DNA of 64,000 nt from Mactromeris polynyma (Eukaryota > Mollusca > Bivalvia > Venerida > Mactridae): the NCBI GenBank assembly GCA_032209605.1, contig JASFXZ010000033.1, positions 898,001 through 962,000 of the forward strand, given 5' to 3'. This document shows, piece by piece, positions 1 through 9,870 of the stretch. Position 1 is the first letter of the stretch. Each line of letters opens with the position of its first letter. Below the pieces are notes generated by a model that saw only the letters and a list, made by a program, of their open reading frames with translations, did not search any database and was not told where the DNA came from. Made by a program: the position numbers and the translations under genes.

Positions 1-838
1 AAGGATATGTGCTACTTTTTTGTTCAAGCTTTCCTTTTGGTTTATAAGGTTTGAATCGTTACAACTGTCATTGAGCGTCTATTTCTACTCGGACTGGGTA
101 TAATCCAATAGTGTGGGACAATGTAAAGCGATTTTGCCAATTGGATCAATAATGTTTAATCACCAAATCATTTGGCCAATCTTCAAGAAAATATTTTTTG
201 AATGGAATATTTGAATATTTATTAAATAAGATAAAAATAGTTTAATTATACTTATATCTGTTTGCATCACATTTCCATTTGGCGATAACATGCGGTTTTA
301 AAAGAGTGTACCCAATGCGCCTCCCCCCTCAGACAAGCGTTAAGTTTATTTCACTATAAGCATAACAAATATAAGTCGTCTCTTTTTGCTCGCTAACATG
401 TCCTTACTTGCGATAGTGAAAATGTGCACGCGTTTGACGTCTCATAATATAGCACACGTGAACGTATAAATAATTAAAGACCTAAATTCGAATTCCCTAA
501 AACAAAATTCTGTACAGGCCATAAATAAGTACTAGTTTTTGTATTGTAAATATGAACTATGATATGTCAGTCTGGATTAAACACTGTAGATATCTGTGGA
601 TCACACTCGTATCTAACGATAAGGGAATAGTGTTACTTTATTGGTTCTAGCTTTCATTCCTTTTGTTTAACTGTGTAAGGTTTAATCCACAGTATTTTAT
701 TAACAGTATCAATGCTGTTAATTGCAGGGTTATTATTTCTATTTATGTTTTAGATGTATGTTAAATTCCCCTTCCTCATGTGCAATTCTTTCACTTGATA
801 TATAGTTCATGTTAACCCCCCCCCCCTTTCGGCCTATT
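1..838. repeat. Segmental duplicate of 22.6-23.4 kb (relic intron and exon-1 flank)
   Basis: This stretch aligns almost base for base with about 22595-23420. Shared landmarks include 'gtgctacttttttgttcaag', 'ctactcggactgggta' and the C-run before 'ttcggcctattgttc'. In both places it lies just downstream, in gene orientation, of a decayed TRIM-like exon 1, so it is the old intron or 3' side of a duplicated unit. No coding region is supported. Confidence 0.75.
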
Positions 839-849
839 GTTCAATTTTG

Positions 850-1145
850 TCATTAATTGTATATTGAGCCAGCGATAGACTAAAGTGGCGACACACGCAT
901 AGCAACCAACACCATCATGATACCCACAATACATATCAATAACTTTCTCTTGATGAATGCTGCATTCTTAAGTAGGAGTTTTGGTGTCTGGTCTCCGTGA
1001 TGAGAAATTGCTATATCCACTAAACTATGCTCTCTTAATACAGGGTATTTCTTGTGATTACAGACACATATCTTACAGCAGTATCCTTTACAGTCAACGC
1101 AATATCGAATGCCTTCTTGTATAACATTCTCTTCATTCAGCCACG
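850..1145 (-). pseudogene. Relic exon 1 of a TRIM-like B-box gene
   Basis: The minus strand still reads B-box 1 in frame (EENVIQEGIRYC, then CKGYCCKICVCNHKKYPV and HGDQTPKL), matching exon 1 of the intact copies. The frame is lost just before B-box 2 ('aactcctacttaag' replaces the PSFPTEKC codons). The start codon and first Cys pair are missing. The normal exon end with its AG|GTAAG donor is replaced by 'cactttagt' followed by unrelated sequence. No exon 2 is visible to the left within the window. The same altered 3' end occurs in the broken copy at 23.4 kb. Confidence 0.85.
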
Positions 1146-1159
1146 TCCAGTCACTTTAT

Positions 1160-2373
1160 ATTCACAGCTACGGAAATCTAATACTTATTTAACTCATTAA
1201 CTGTGCCGGAACCCAAGGACTATATAATTTATTAATTCACGTAGGCATTGCCTAATCCTCTAAAGCAATTACCTATTACACCCACAATAACATATACACT
1301 GTGTATAATCCATTACGCAGAAACAACCGGCATGATACTGACCTCTCAGTAACCAAATTATTTACACTTTTTACCGTTGACAACCGCTTACTATGTCCAA
1401 TTGTCATGAACATGTGACATGTTGGCTGTTTTCGTGATGATAATTGAAAGCTATTTATTAGGTACATGTACTATATAAGTGGTTATTTAAAAAGCTCGAT
1501 TTTGTATGTAATGCATTTACTGAATGGTGTGATTAAAGTTAAAGTTAAAACCCCCAGTTGTGATGTTGTCGCTGACCGTTCCTATGCATAACTTCAATAG
1601 TCACCCACTTTTATATGTCTATATTTGGGCATGTTGATTATATCATTGTACACCCGTATGTACATACATATATGTATACTTTGTATGAAGCATTTCTTGC
1701 TTGACTTCTTACTTCGTTGTTACATAATGTGTTTACTAAAATATGTGGTTACAATTGCGTTAATGTGCCGTTATTATATTATGTGTGTACAATTTTAAAC
1801 ATCTGAGTATGACTTTCCATTAAATTTAGATTCCATCGACGTCTGCTTTGCAAGCAATCTTCCAATTATAAAGACAGCTGATGTTTTACCAGTTCAAATT
1901 AACAAAAACACAACTTGCTTCACACAATGTTTTACCATGTTAGATATTACACAAATACGAATTGCATGGCAAAATGTATAAATGGCACAGATTGTATAAG
2001 GTAGAAATGTTTGATAAGTTCGCGACTACAGGAAACATAAAAATTGATATGATCATTACACAAACAATATTCATACTATATATTCTGTTTAAGAATTCCA
2101 CAACTCATGTACTATTATCAACGATATGTATGAAGTGACGGCTGGAAACATTCAGTAAAGTTTAGGCACAATAATTCCATCAATATACGCAATAATTAAG
2201 GAATGTTAAAGGAGTATTACTAAGGTGTGTGTTCATGTATCTAACCTTGTAAATTAACATGTTAGAGGTATGGACTTAATCAACCTGATACATTACAAAT
2301 GACAACACAATTTGAACAAACTACAAAACTCCATTGTTTTCAGTATTTGTTTTGAGGAACCAATATATACCTT
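1160..2373. other. Intergenic DNA downstream of the first intact gene
   Basis: I see no supportable gene. From about 1980 to 2373 the sequence resembles the 3' flank of the third intact gene (29.4-29.87 kb) and pieces near 38.4 kb, for example 'aacgatatgtatgaa' and 'cattcartaaagttta'. It is therefore the 3' flank of the duplicated unit. The short minus-strand open frame near 1.3-1.47 kb has no recognisable content. Confidence 0.6.
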
Positions 2374-5163
2374 TCACTCTAAATCGAACATTTTTATGTT
2401 GTTATTTTTAATCATGTAAACAAACAGTTTGCGTAATTTTCGATGGAAAAACAATGCCATTGGTTCCCGAATACCGTCTTTTTTCTTCACGATCACTCCC
2501 ATCTTTGTACCATCGTATCTGAATTGCACTACGTTGTCTGAATTCCTACCAGCAACGAATACATTCCCTCTCCCATCAATACACACTCCATTTGCACCAT
2601 CAATATCTGGATCTTTGATTGTAGCGATATGATTTCCTTTCTTATCAAAGCACACTAACCCATCATAACCACCAACAAACATATAATCCTCACTGTCACA
2701 TAGTGCGATTTGCATAGTGAACGTAAACAGATTACTTCCACTGCTGTCTTTAGTTATAGTTTGTAACAATGTACCAATCATATCGTATATGTATACGGAA
2801 GGACCTCCATCATCAGATACATAGAGTTTCTTATCCATATAAGCAACATGATAGCAGGTATGATTCAATTTCATTTGTCGCGATAGTGTCATAGTTGCTC
2901 CTACAGATACAAACTGTATCATGTTTTCATTATAACATCCCACAGCAACCTCATTGTTCTTCACACGACATACACCACGTATGGCATGCGGTATATCAAT
3001 GTGATCTACTACCGACACGTTCACAATGTCTACTCGTTTCAGTTTTTTATTAGCACAATCTGCAATGATCAATTCGTTATCACCTAAAAGACAACATCCT
3101 CTTAATTTGCATGTGCTAGTATCACTTGGTATCCTAGCCACAATAGATTGACATTGCTTAATTCCGTAAGGTGTGTTTTTCTTCAGTGTTTTAACTTTCA
3201 CCTGGCCAAAATATTCGGTTTGTTGAAGAAATGTTAAAGATTTTTCTGCAACAAACGAAAACACATTGTCCCCTGTGAATGTTTCGAGCTCTTCTTTAGA
3301 TGTTTTAATGTCGTCTTGTTCCTTCGTGATGGTTGAAGAAACGAGTTTTGAGCAGACAAACATTTGTGATTTATTGCCTTGAGTTCGTCGTATTTTCTCG
3401 CCAAGCTCTAGAAATATGTTGAGACTCGATTCTATTTTTTCCTTGGCATTTAATAGATTAGCCTTCATTTGATCGTACAGTAATTGAACTTCATTCTTAG
3501 CGTCATCTTCCAGGCGATCAAGTATGGCTTCTGTTTCCCTTCTGTGTTCTGTGATTGCAAGCAATGCATTTTGTTTGGCACGTTCTAAATTCTGAATATA
3601 GATATTGTTGGAGTTTTGTTGTGTGGACTTTAAACTTTCCGTCATTGTCTGCAGGTCTCTGTAAGTGTTGTCAAATTCTCCATCTTTGGTGATTTGATCT
3701 ACATCATCTGGGATTGAATGTATGTCGGTGCAATTTCTGAAAGTAAACATTGTGTAAGAACTGAAAAAAGATGTTTGCAGGTTTTTACAGCAGTTTGCAA
3801 CTTTGTTGAAATATATTTATCTCTTGTATATCTTCAAATAGTTGTCGTTCTTAAAAGCAGACAGCTTAAGTTTTTATGATTACGATCACAAAAAGTATTA
3901 CAAATATCTTCTCTCGGCGTGTGTAAACAATTATTTCATATCATTACTTGAGATATTGAAAACATTTGACATCTCATGATATACGGCAACATGCACATAT
4001 ACTTAATTAAATACCTAAATTCGCATTCACTAAACAAAATTCTGCACAATGAATTAGCGCTAGCTTTTGTATTGTAAACATGAACTATGATTCGTCAGTC
4101 TGGCTTAAAGTTGTAGATATATGTGCATAACGCTCGTATACGACGATTAGCGAATAATAAATTTCCAAAAAATAAGCGAAGAGTTGTACAATTTAGATTA
4201 AATGTTGCATTTGTATGTGCATAACACTCGTAATATTGATAAGCGATTAGTAGTACTTAGTTTGTGCTACTTTTGTGGTTCAAGCTTTTATTAATTTTGT
4301 TTATCTTTTGTAAATCGTTTACAACTATTGACATATCAATACTTGTATTGAACGTCTATTTCAAATAGAACACTGTTAAATTCAATATTTTGTGCTTATA
4401 AATGTAAAAAGATTTTTGATTCCTGGATCGATAATGTTTAAGCATAAACTCAATTTGGTATTTGTTCACGAATTTTACGCCACCTACAGTTCAGTCAGTA
4501 TGATGTATACAAACGTTTTCGCATGATAATATGCTCGTAAATCTTCAGTGTATTTGAAGGACACTTGTATTTATAGTTTTAGAATAAGAGAACAAATGCG
4601 ACTGCCCCACAGGTGCTCGGTGTGTGGTTTGATCCAAATTGTACTAGTACTAAATATTCGTAATATCGACCGAACATCATAATATTGACCCTGTCATAAT
4701 ATTGGGGAAACACTGACTTATAATATATGAATGTATAATTATATATAGAGGATCTATCCTCGCACCGATCACCTGTGGTCCAACTGTATTATCGTGTACT
4801 GAGTCAGCTATAAATTAAACCTTACCTGTGATCAATGACAATGCACGTACAGCAACCGACAACATCGTGATCACCACAAAACACATCAATAACTTTCCCT
4901 TGATGAAAGCTGCATTTTTCTGTAGGAAACGAGGGTAACTTTAGTGTCTGGTCTCCGTGTTGAGAAGTTGATATATCCAGCAAACCATGCTGTCTTAATG
5001 CAGGATATTTCTTGTGATTTGAGACACAGACCTTACAACAATATCCTTTACATTCAACACAATATCTAATTCCTTCTTTTATAACATTCTCTTCAGCACA
5101 AGATGTACATATATAGTCAAATGTCTCTTCAGACAGACCATTGTCACTCCCACCCGACGCCAT
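2374..5163 (-). CDS. TRIM-like protein: B-box 1, B-box 2, coiled coil, NHL-like propeller (intact copy 1)
   Basis: Two exons, complement(join(2374..3736,4826..5163)), predict 566 aa. Exon 1 starts at an ATG in context TCTAAAATGGCG and ends CAC AG|GTAAGG; exon 2 begins after TTTACTTTCAG. The join restores R113, and the intron is 1089 nt, phase 2. Visible zinc ligands are B-box 1 C19, C22, C35, C38, C43, C46, H50, H59 and B-box 2 C84, H87, C96, H99, C104, C107, H112, H119. There is no RING, so ubiquitin-ligase activity cannot be assumed. Residues about 140-273 are Lys/Glu/Leu-rich heptad sequence, a likely coiled coil for dimerisation. Residues about 312-566 hold repeated beta-propeller blades such as GVCIDGRGNVFVAG at about 496-509 and end in KMFDLE. 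No signal peptide or membrane segment is seen, so a cytoplasmic protein is likely. The family resembles TRIM2/3/56/71-type proteins expanded in bivalves; a ligand-sensing or immune role is inference. Confidence 0.88.
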
Positions 5164-5235
5164 TTTAGACGAGAATATGCAACGGATAGACAGATAAATA
5201 GATCACATGACACGACTGAACAAATCAAAGTCTAG
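5164..5235 (-). promoter_or_regulatory. Conserved 5' leader/proximal flank of the TRIM-like family
   Basis: The roughly 60 bases upstream of the ATG are nearly identical at all start sites with a usable exon 1 (also 13438, 23653, 35492 and 51211). Read on the minus strand they include a GATC-TATC-TATC run, then CCGTTGCATATTCTCGTC and TAAA before ATGG. I see no TATA box at a standard distance and cannot place the transcription start. This is probably the 5' UTR plus core promoter, duplicated with each unit. Confidence 0.45.
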
Positions 5236-6075
5236 CAAGTCGACCTAGTTTGTGGTTTTATCGTTGTCATATACATTTCAGTATTCGAATTAAGTTTAAA
5301 TAATTATGTAACGTTTACATGACATATGTTCTAGTCCGACAGGTCGACCTGGTAAGTACATTATCGTTATAAAACACGTGACGGTAAGCGATTAAAGTTA
5401 CAAACGTATACATGTAAATTCGTCTGCTACAAAAAGAACGCTTACATTTATCGACTTGCAACATGCGTTTAGTCAATCTCATTAAAATCTATGGTGGCAT
5501 ATTACTGCCACCAGATAGCATGATAGCGTTCGTGAATTGTTTCGTGTTAACCACGTAATTATAACGATAGTTATCTAGCTATCTAGTTAATCGTGTTACA
5601 TTTTCGGTAAGATAAATATCATAAAACTAGAAAAAGGCTTGAAAGTGCCCAGAACTGCCACCACTTACCTTTTCATGATGTATTATACTAGATTTAAGTG
5701 GTAAAACGAATCTTATCTAGTTGAGCGACCACTTATTAATAACTCAAATTCGCGAATTTCACTTAAGATTCGTGTTACCACTTATTTATAAATGCGTTTT
5801 TGGCTTCTACATGTAAGTGGTTACGAAGAACGCCTGTATGCTAACACGGTTTTGTAAGGAGAAATTTCATTGGACCACAAACGATTTTTTTAGAGAGGTT
5901 ATATGAACGTGACCTGTTACTGAGTGTAGTCAGATCCTAACAGCGGAAAGTAATGGCGCTAAAATTAGGGGCTGATTTGAATGAGATTGGCGTTTAGTCA
6001 GACTATATCTACCTGGTGCTAATAAATATACGTATAAATCTCCGTCAGAGGAAAACAAACAACGTTCAATATGAG
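5236..6075. other. 5' flank of copy 1
   Basis: No gene is supported. The sequence is alignable with 51240-51590 upstream of the fourth copy (shared 'tcgacctagtt', 'ggtcgacctggt', 'tggtgctmataaatata'), with an additional unshared segment around 5430-5990. It belongs to the flank of the duplicated unit. Confidence 0.55.
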
Positions 6076-6350
6076 AAAGATTAAGGGAACGCCACCTCAC
6101 AAGATAATGCCTCACCACACAGACCCCCAAAAAATGAAGTTGCATGTGAACATATGTTTGGGAAAAGGATGCCAGGGTAAATATGTGTGGGAATAGGGGT
6201 GAAAGGAATGGTGTGGCCGACCATAAAGAACAACTAAGGAAAGTGTATGGGGACAACAAGGGGTATTTAATAGATTGAATACATCACGGAACAAGCCCGG
6301 AAAGTCAGCAATAATAGACCGAAAGGGGGAGAGAACATGAACACCATAAA
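6076..6350 (+). repeat. R1 interspersed repeat copy
   Basis: The sequence reads 'gggaacgccacctcacaag', then 'cctcaccacacagacccc', and continues into a G-rich tract ending 'gggggagagaacatgaac'. That is the signature of the R1 family seen about a dozen times in this window. The duplicated segment near 51.58 kb lacks it, going directly from 'cgacattcaatg' to 'aattatcacgtgacc', so it was inserted here or lost there after duplication. Long open frames on its minus strand are accidental. Confidence 0.7.
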
Positions 6351-7039
6351 CAGAATTATCACGTGACCGGTCGACAAGAACGCCGTTTGTGCACGAGGAC
6401 ATCGGCAAATATTAATGTGTTCCAGTTGAATGCAAACTTGTTTACAAATCATATGACACTTCTTCTTTCTTTACCAAACAAGTATTGTATGAACTAACCG
6501 TCGAGGCAGTTGTAATTTTTATCCACCGCATTTCCATAATGTAGCGTCATAATGTGATCCCCTTTTGTAATACGAATTAAATCATACAGTTGTATCCAGC
6601 AACAATATCTGGATATTTAATTAACTGTTATCTTTATTCAAGTGCAAGCTGACTTCTCCCTTGATATGTGCTCAAACTGTTAACAATACACTGTGACTAC
6701 TTTCGGTGTGATAGTGTAACTACCGACCGAATGATATTTTGTTATGTTTTTCACAACTAGATCTTAGATATTTCACTCTGACTATATCCTACATTTATGG
6801 GGATACGACATTACATTATTTCTACTATCTCCAACCACGTAATATCTAGATCTTACTCGGCTCCGATTATCTCCTATGTTTTAGAAACGAAGGGACATTA
6901 TTCCATTTAGTATGTTTTCAATAAATATATCAAACAAACGAAACGTTTACAATTTATGTGTATATGCTGAACATCGATGACCAACTACCGGTTAAGTGTG
7001 AGAATAGCTAGCTGTTTAAATCGATTTCAATCCTCAGTT

Positions 7040-7400
7040 TGTTTCACTTGATATAATATTCATGTTCTTTTCTCCCCCTTTCGACCTATCATTACTGACT
7101 TTCTTGACTGTTCCGTGAAGTATTCTATCCATTAATGTTTTCACATTGTTGTCTCCGTAGTTGTTTTTATGTTCGGACAGACCCGTCTTTCCACGACTTT
7201 CCCAATTCATGTTTACCAGTGCACCTCCCACCAGAGACAGCTAACACAGGATAATGCATGTTGAACATAGATATGTAAAACAATAGATCCGTCTATTTAA
7301 ATAAGGACTCAATGACTTATCAGAAACCAGAAAAAAAATTCCCTGGGGTCTGTGTGGGGAGGCATTGTTTTATGTATGTGGCGCCCCCAGTAACAACATA
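7040..7400 (-). repeat. R1 repeat copy, inverted and interrupted
   Basis: Reversed R1 landmarks are 'catgttcttttctccccctt' at the left and 'ggtctgtgtggggaggcatt' near 7360. The left arm of a 112-bp inverted repeat (7224-7335) interrupts it. The partner copy at 53755-54040 reads through without that arm. Confidence 0.65.
7224..7335. repeat. Left arm of a 112-bp perfect inverted repeat
   Basis: By eye this is the exact reverse complement of 7707-7818, with 371 bp between the arms. In the duplicated segment only the right arm exists (about 54365-54475). The left arm is therefore a derived inverted copy placed into an R1 element. Confidence 0.85.
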
Positions 7401-7706
7401 ATCTCTCTTCCATATCCGGGATTGCGTATGTATGCTTTTACAAAACATAAACCGATCATACACGGGAGCTTAATATAATATAATGTATTCTGAGGTATCA
7501 AACAGACAAATAAATGTCTTCTCTACATTTAAACACATTTTCACATTTGAAATGTTCATGTTTTAAGAAATAAGATAAAACAAGATATGGATAAAGTAGT
7601 TGCTTAATTACATTCACGAAATCTCGTCACTTAAATTGCGAAATATCGCGTGATTTCATTTATCAACGTGGGTTTGATATTTTTGAATTCACTAGCTTCT
7701 CTTCAA

Positions 7707-7818
7707 TTTTTCTGGTTTCTGATAAGTCATTGAGTCCTTATTTAAATAGACGGATCTATTGTTTTACATATCTATGTTCAACATGCATTATCCTGTGTTA
7801 GCTGTCTCTGGTGGGAGG
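7707..7818. repeat. Right arm of the 112-bp inverted repeat
   Basis: This is the ancestral arm, because the paralogous block carries the same sequence at about 54365-54475 in the same surroundings ('gctgtctctggtgggag'). Confidence 0.85.
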
Positions 7819-8860
7819 GTGTTGTTCGTCGGGGATTTTCTTGTTTCCACCGTTTGTTTCATGTGGTTGATTGTAGGCTGACAAGAGGTTGTTGCATCTA
7901 TAAATTAAGATTAAACCTTCAGTGGTTATGTGACACTGATCGTTAAATGGCGGTATTCCCATTTTCATCCATCATGTTTGTATCTTGTGTCCATTGATCA
8001 TGCAATTGTTTACATATGTGTCGTCGCGTCAGATGGTGGCGTCAGTTAGCGTAACGTTACGTCCAGTGTTCACCAATTAACGTAGTTGGACAATAGCCAA
8101 ATGATTTCCCTACTCTTACTCTTTGTGTTGATTTTAAAAGTTTTATAGTAATTGACAGTCGATTTTTCAAGTTGACGTCAACATCTGACACGACATATAC
8201 ATATATGTATATGCTGCAATGTTTCCTGAGCTTTTGTTTTTGGAGTGGCTGTGCATTGTGTAGGTAACATATCCTGCTCGGCTTCTTGATTCATTTTTAA
8301 TATTTTTCAAGAGTTTTTTATCGTTGATGTAATTTGTGTATCTGGAGTATATGTCAACACTGTCGAGTACTAGATCAAGGAAATTGACTGCAGAACAGAC
8401 AAACAAGAGTCAAACAAAGAGACGATCAGTCAGAAGTATGTTTAGTTTCAATCCAGGTTTTACAAATATGCACTATGACAACACTTTTACAAGGCACGAC
8501 AAACTTATGGCAAACTTTGTATATATACACCAAACAAACTTTCTAAATGGTCTGTTGTCACGATGCATAGAAATTCAACAATGCAATCACCATCGTATGA
8601 ATAATTTCCTCGTACAACATGGCCGAAAGTATTAATCCAGTTTGACCCTCAGTTTGACACTAAACATTAACAATGATAGAACAGTAATATACGGTATTCT
8701 CTCTTTAATAAAAACGAGGTGACAAGTGTAAAAAAGTGTATGTACATTAATTTAAAAAATACAATTTTTAAAGAAATTAATGAAAAGGGACAATTCAAAA
8801 AATTCACTCTTACTGCCTTTTTGGCTAAAAAGACATTAGAAGAAAAAGTAAATATTAATT
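7819..8860. other. Unit flank without a supported gene
   Basis: The region is collinear with 54476-55440. A plus-strand frame of about 60 codons near 8351 is also open in the partner, but nearly every difference between the two changes the amino acid. That argues against selection on a protein. I see no other features. Confidence 0.55.
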
Positions 8861-8864
8861 TGTT

Positions 8865-9065
8865 ACAGGAAACGCCACATGCATAATTACAATGCCTCAC
8901 CTAACATATTGCAAGGAAACAGCAGCCTGCGAAAGAGTAGGGAGTGAGGAGGTGTAAGGGCAAACATCAATGGGTATGGGGAAGTAAGGAATTGTCTGGC
9001 TGACTATCCAAAACAACCATGGAGAATAAAACAAAGGGGGTTAAAGAACATTAATAAGAGTTCAA
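8865..9065 (+). repeat. R1 repeat copy
   Basis: The segment starts 'gttacaggaaacgccacatg' and continues through 'gagtgaggaggtgtaagg' to 'ggggttaaagaacattaa'. The partner copy is at 55442-55640. It lies exactly at the end of the duplicated block. Confidence 0.7.
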
Positions 9066-9870
9066 ATAAGATGGTCAAATCGTGGCGTCGAAGTTTTACG
9101 TAATGCATTTCTATCAAAGCATATATACATTGTTGTTTGTGGCAATGATAAACACATTGCGCAACGTTGCTATTTTAAATTTTATAATAAGCTATCTGCG
9201 TCGATAAAGGTATTCTGTCAATTCTCGTCAATCGTATTTGTTTATTTTTGATTATTTATTGCAAAAATGAATAATATTTGATGTGTTCATAAAACCATTT
9301 TGATATACATTACTCTTTTCATCAACCGAAAAAACAAGACATGTATGCAGATTTTGAATTTCACAATTGGTGTTTTCTTCTATATAACGTATCTTACGCA
9401 TGAAAGTAAGTGTGTTCTTTGTCATGTTATGTTACAAAATCTAGGACCTGCTTGGGTCCACTGAGTTTAGATATTTTGTGTTGAAGCATTGATTAATCTC
9501 ATTAAAATAATAAAACCATTTTTTTAGATGGGTCATTTTCAACTTTTGTTATTTCTTAATTTGACAAGTTAACGTAGAATGAATGTTAAAATATGGCCTT
9601 CGAGTGGTTATAATACCAAATAGAGTTTACGTGGCGAGTAAAACAAAAATAAAGAACAAACATCAGATTGTGTTGTAAATGGGCTTTATTAAAGCCATTA
9701 AAGCAATCAAAACATAGATAATGTAACTAAATATATACAGTAAAGTAATAGATAATACCTTAACCATGATGTTGACCATGGTGCAATGATAGTCATGATC
9801 GGTTTACATCAAGTAATTGTCCGTAAGTAATATTACCGATGTTTTCAATGAAACAAGATAGTTATATATT
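9066..9870. other. 3' flank of copy 2
   Basis: The segment is homologous to 46970-48313 (3' flank of the fourth copy), which carries an extra 530-bp R1 insertion plus one target duplication. Part of it also matches 18490-18930. It contains the shared 'aacgtatcttacg' motif and a putative poly(A) signal. No protein-coding region is supported. Confidence 0.65.
9682..9696 (-). terminator. Putative poly(A) signal in a small palindrome
   Basis: On the minus strand GGCTTTAATAAAGCC places AATAAA (9685-9690) inside a 6-bp-arm hairpin about 180 nt past the stop of copy 2. The same arrangement is kept at 48127-48132, about 180 nt past the stop of the fourth copy, and at 18593-18598 beside a relic. The signal is inferred from sequence only. 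Confidence 0.5.

Larger units (their letters stand above)
5930..9065. repeat. Segmental duplication, copy A (partner 51480-55640)
   Basis: This block upstream of copy 1 is collinear with the block upstream of the fourth copy. Long stretches agree with few differences, notably 6905-7230 with 53600-53940 and 7380-9060 with 54000-55640. The main differences are three: the R1 insertion at 6.08 kb, a 112-bp inverted duplication at 7.2 kb, and about 1.4 kb including a 55-bp satellite that is present only in the partner. The block ends at about 9065, where the 3' flank of copy 2 begins. Confidence 0.8.

Noticed and set aside
2429..2632. Plus-strand frames antisense to exon 2, recurring at 9926 and 29895
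   Set aside because: They are shadows of the conserved propeller-coding strand, open only because the sense codons are constrained.
5930..6452. Overlapping minus-strand frames of 61-109 codons
   Set aside because: They lie mostly in or beside an R1 repeat. Frames of this kind recur in other R1 copies with unrelated translations.
8336..8635. Plus-strand frame of 99 codons, partly open also at 54984-55241
   Set aside because: It begins at GTG, and differences between the two paralogous copies are almost all amino-acid changing. There is no recognisable domain, so it is probably shared non-coding DNA.
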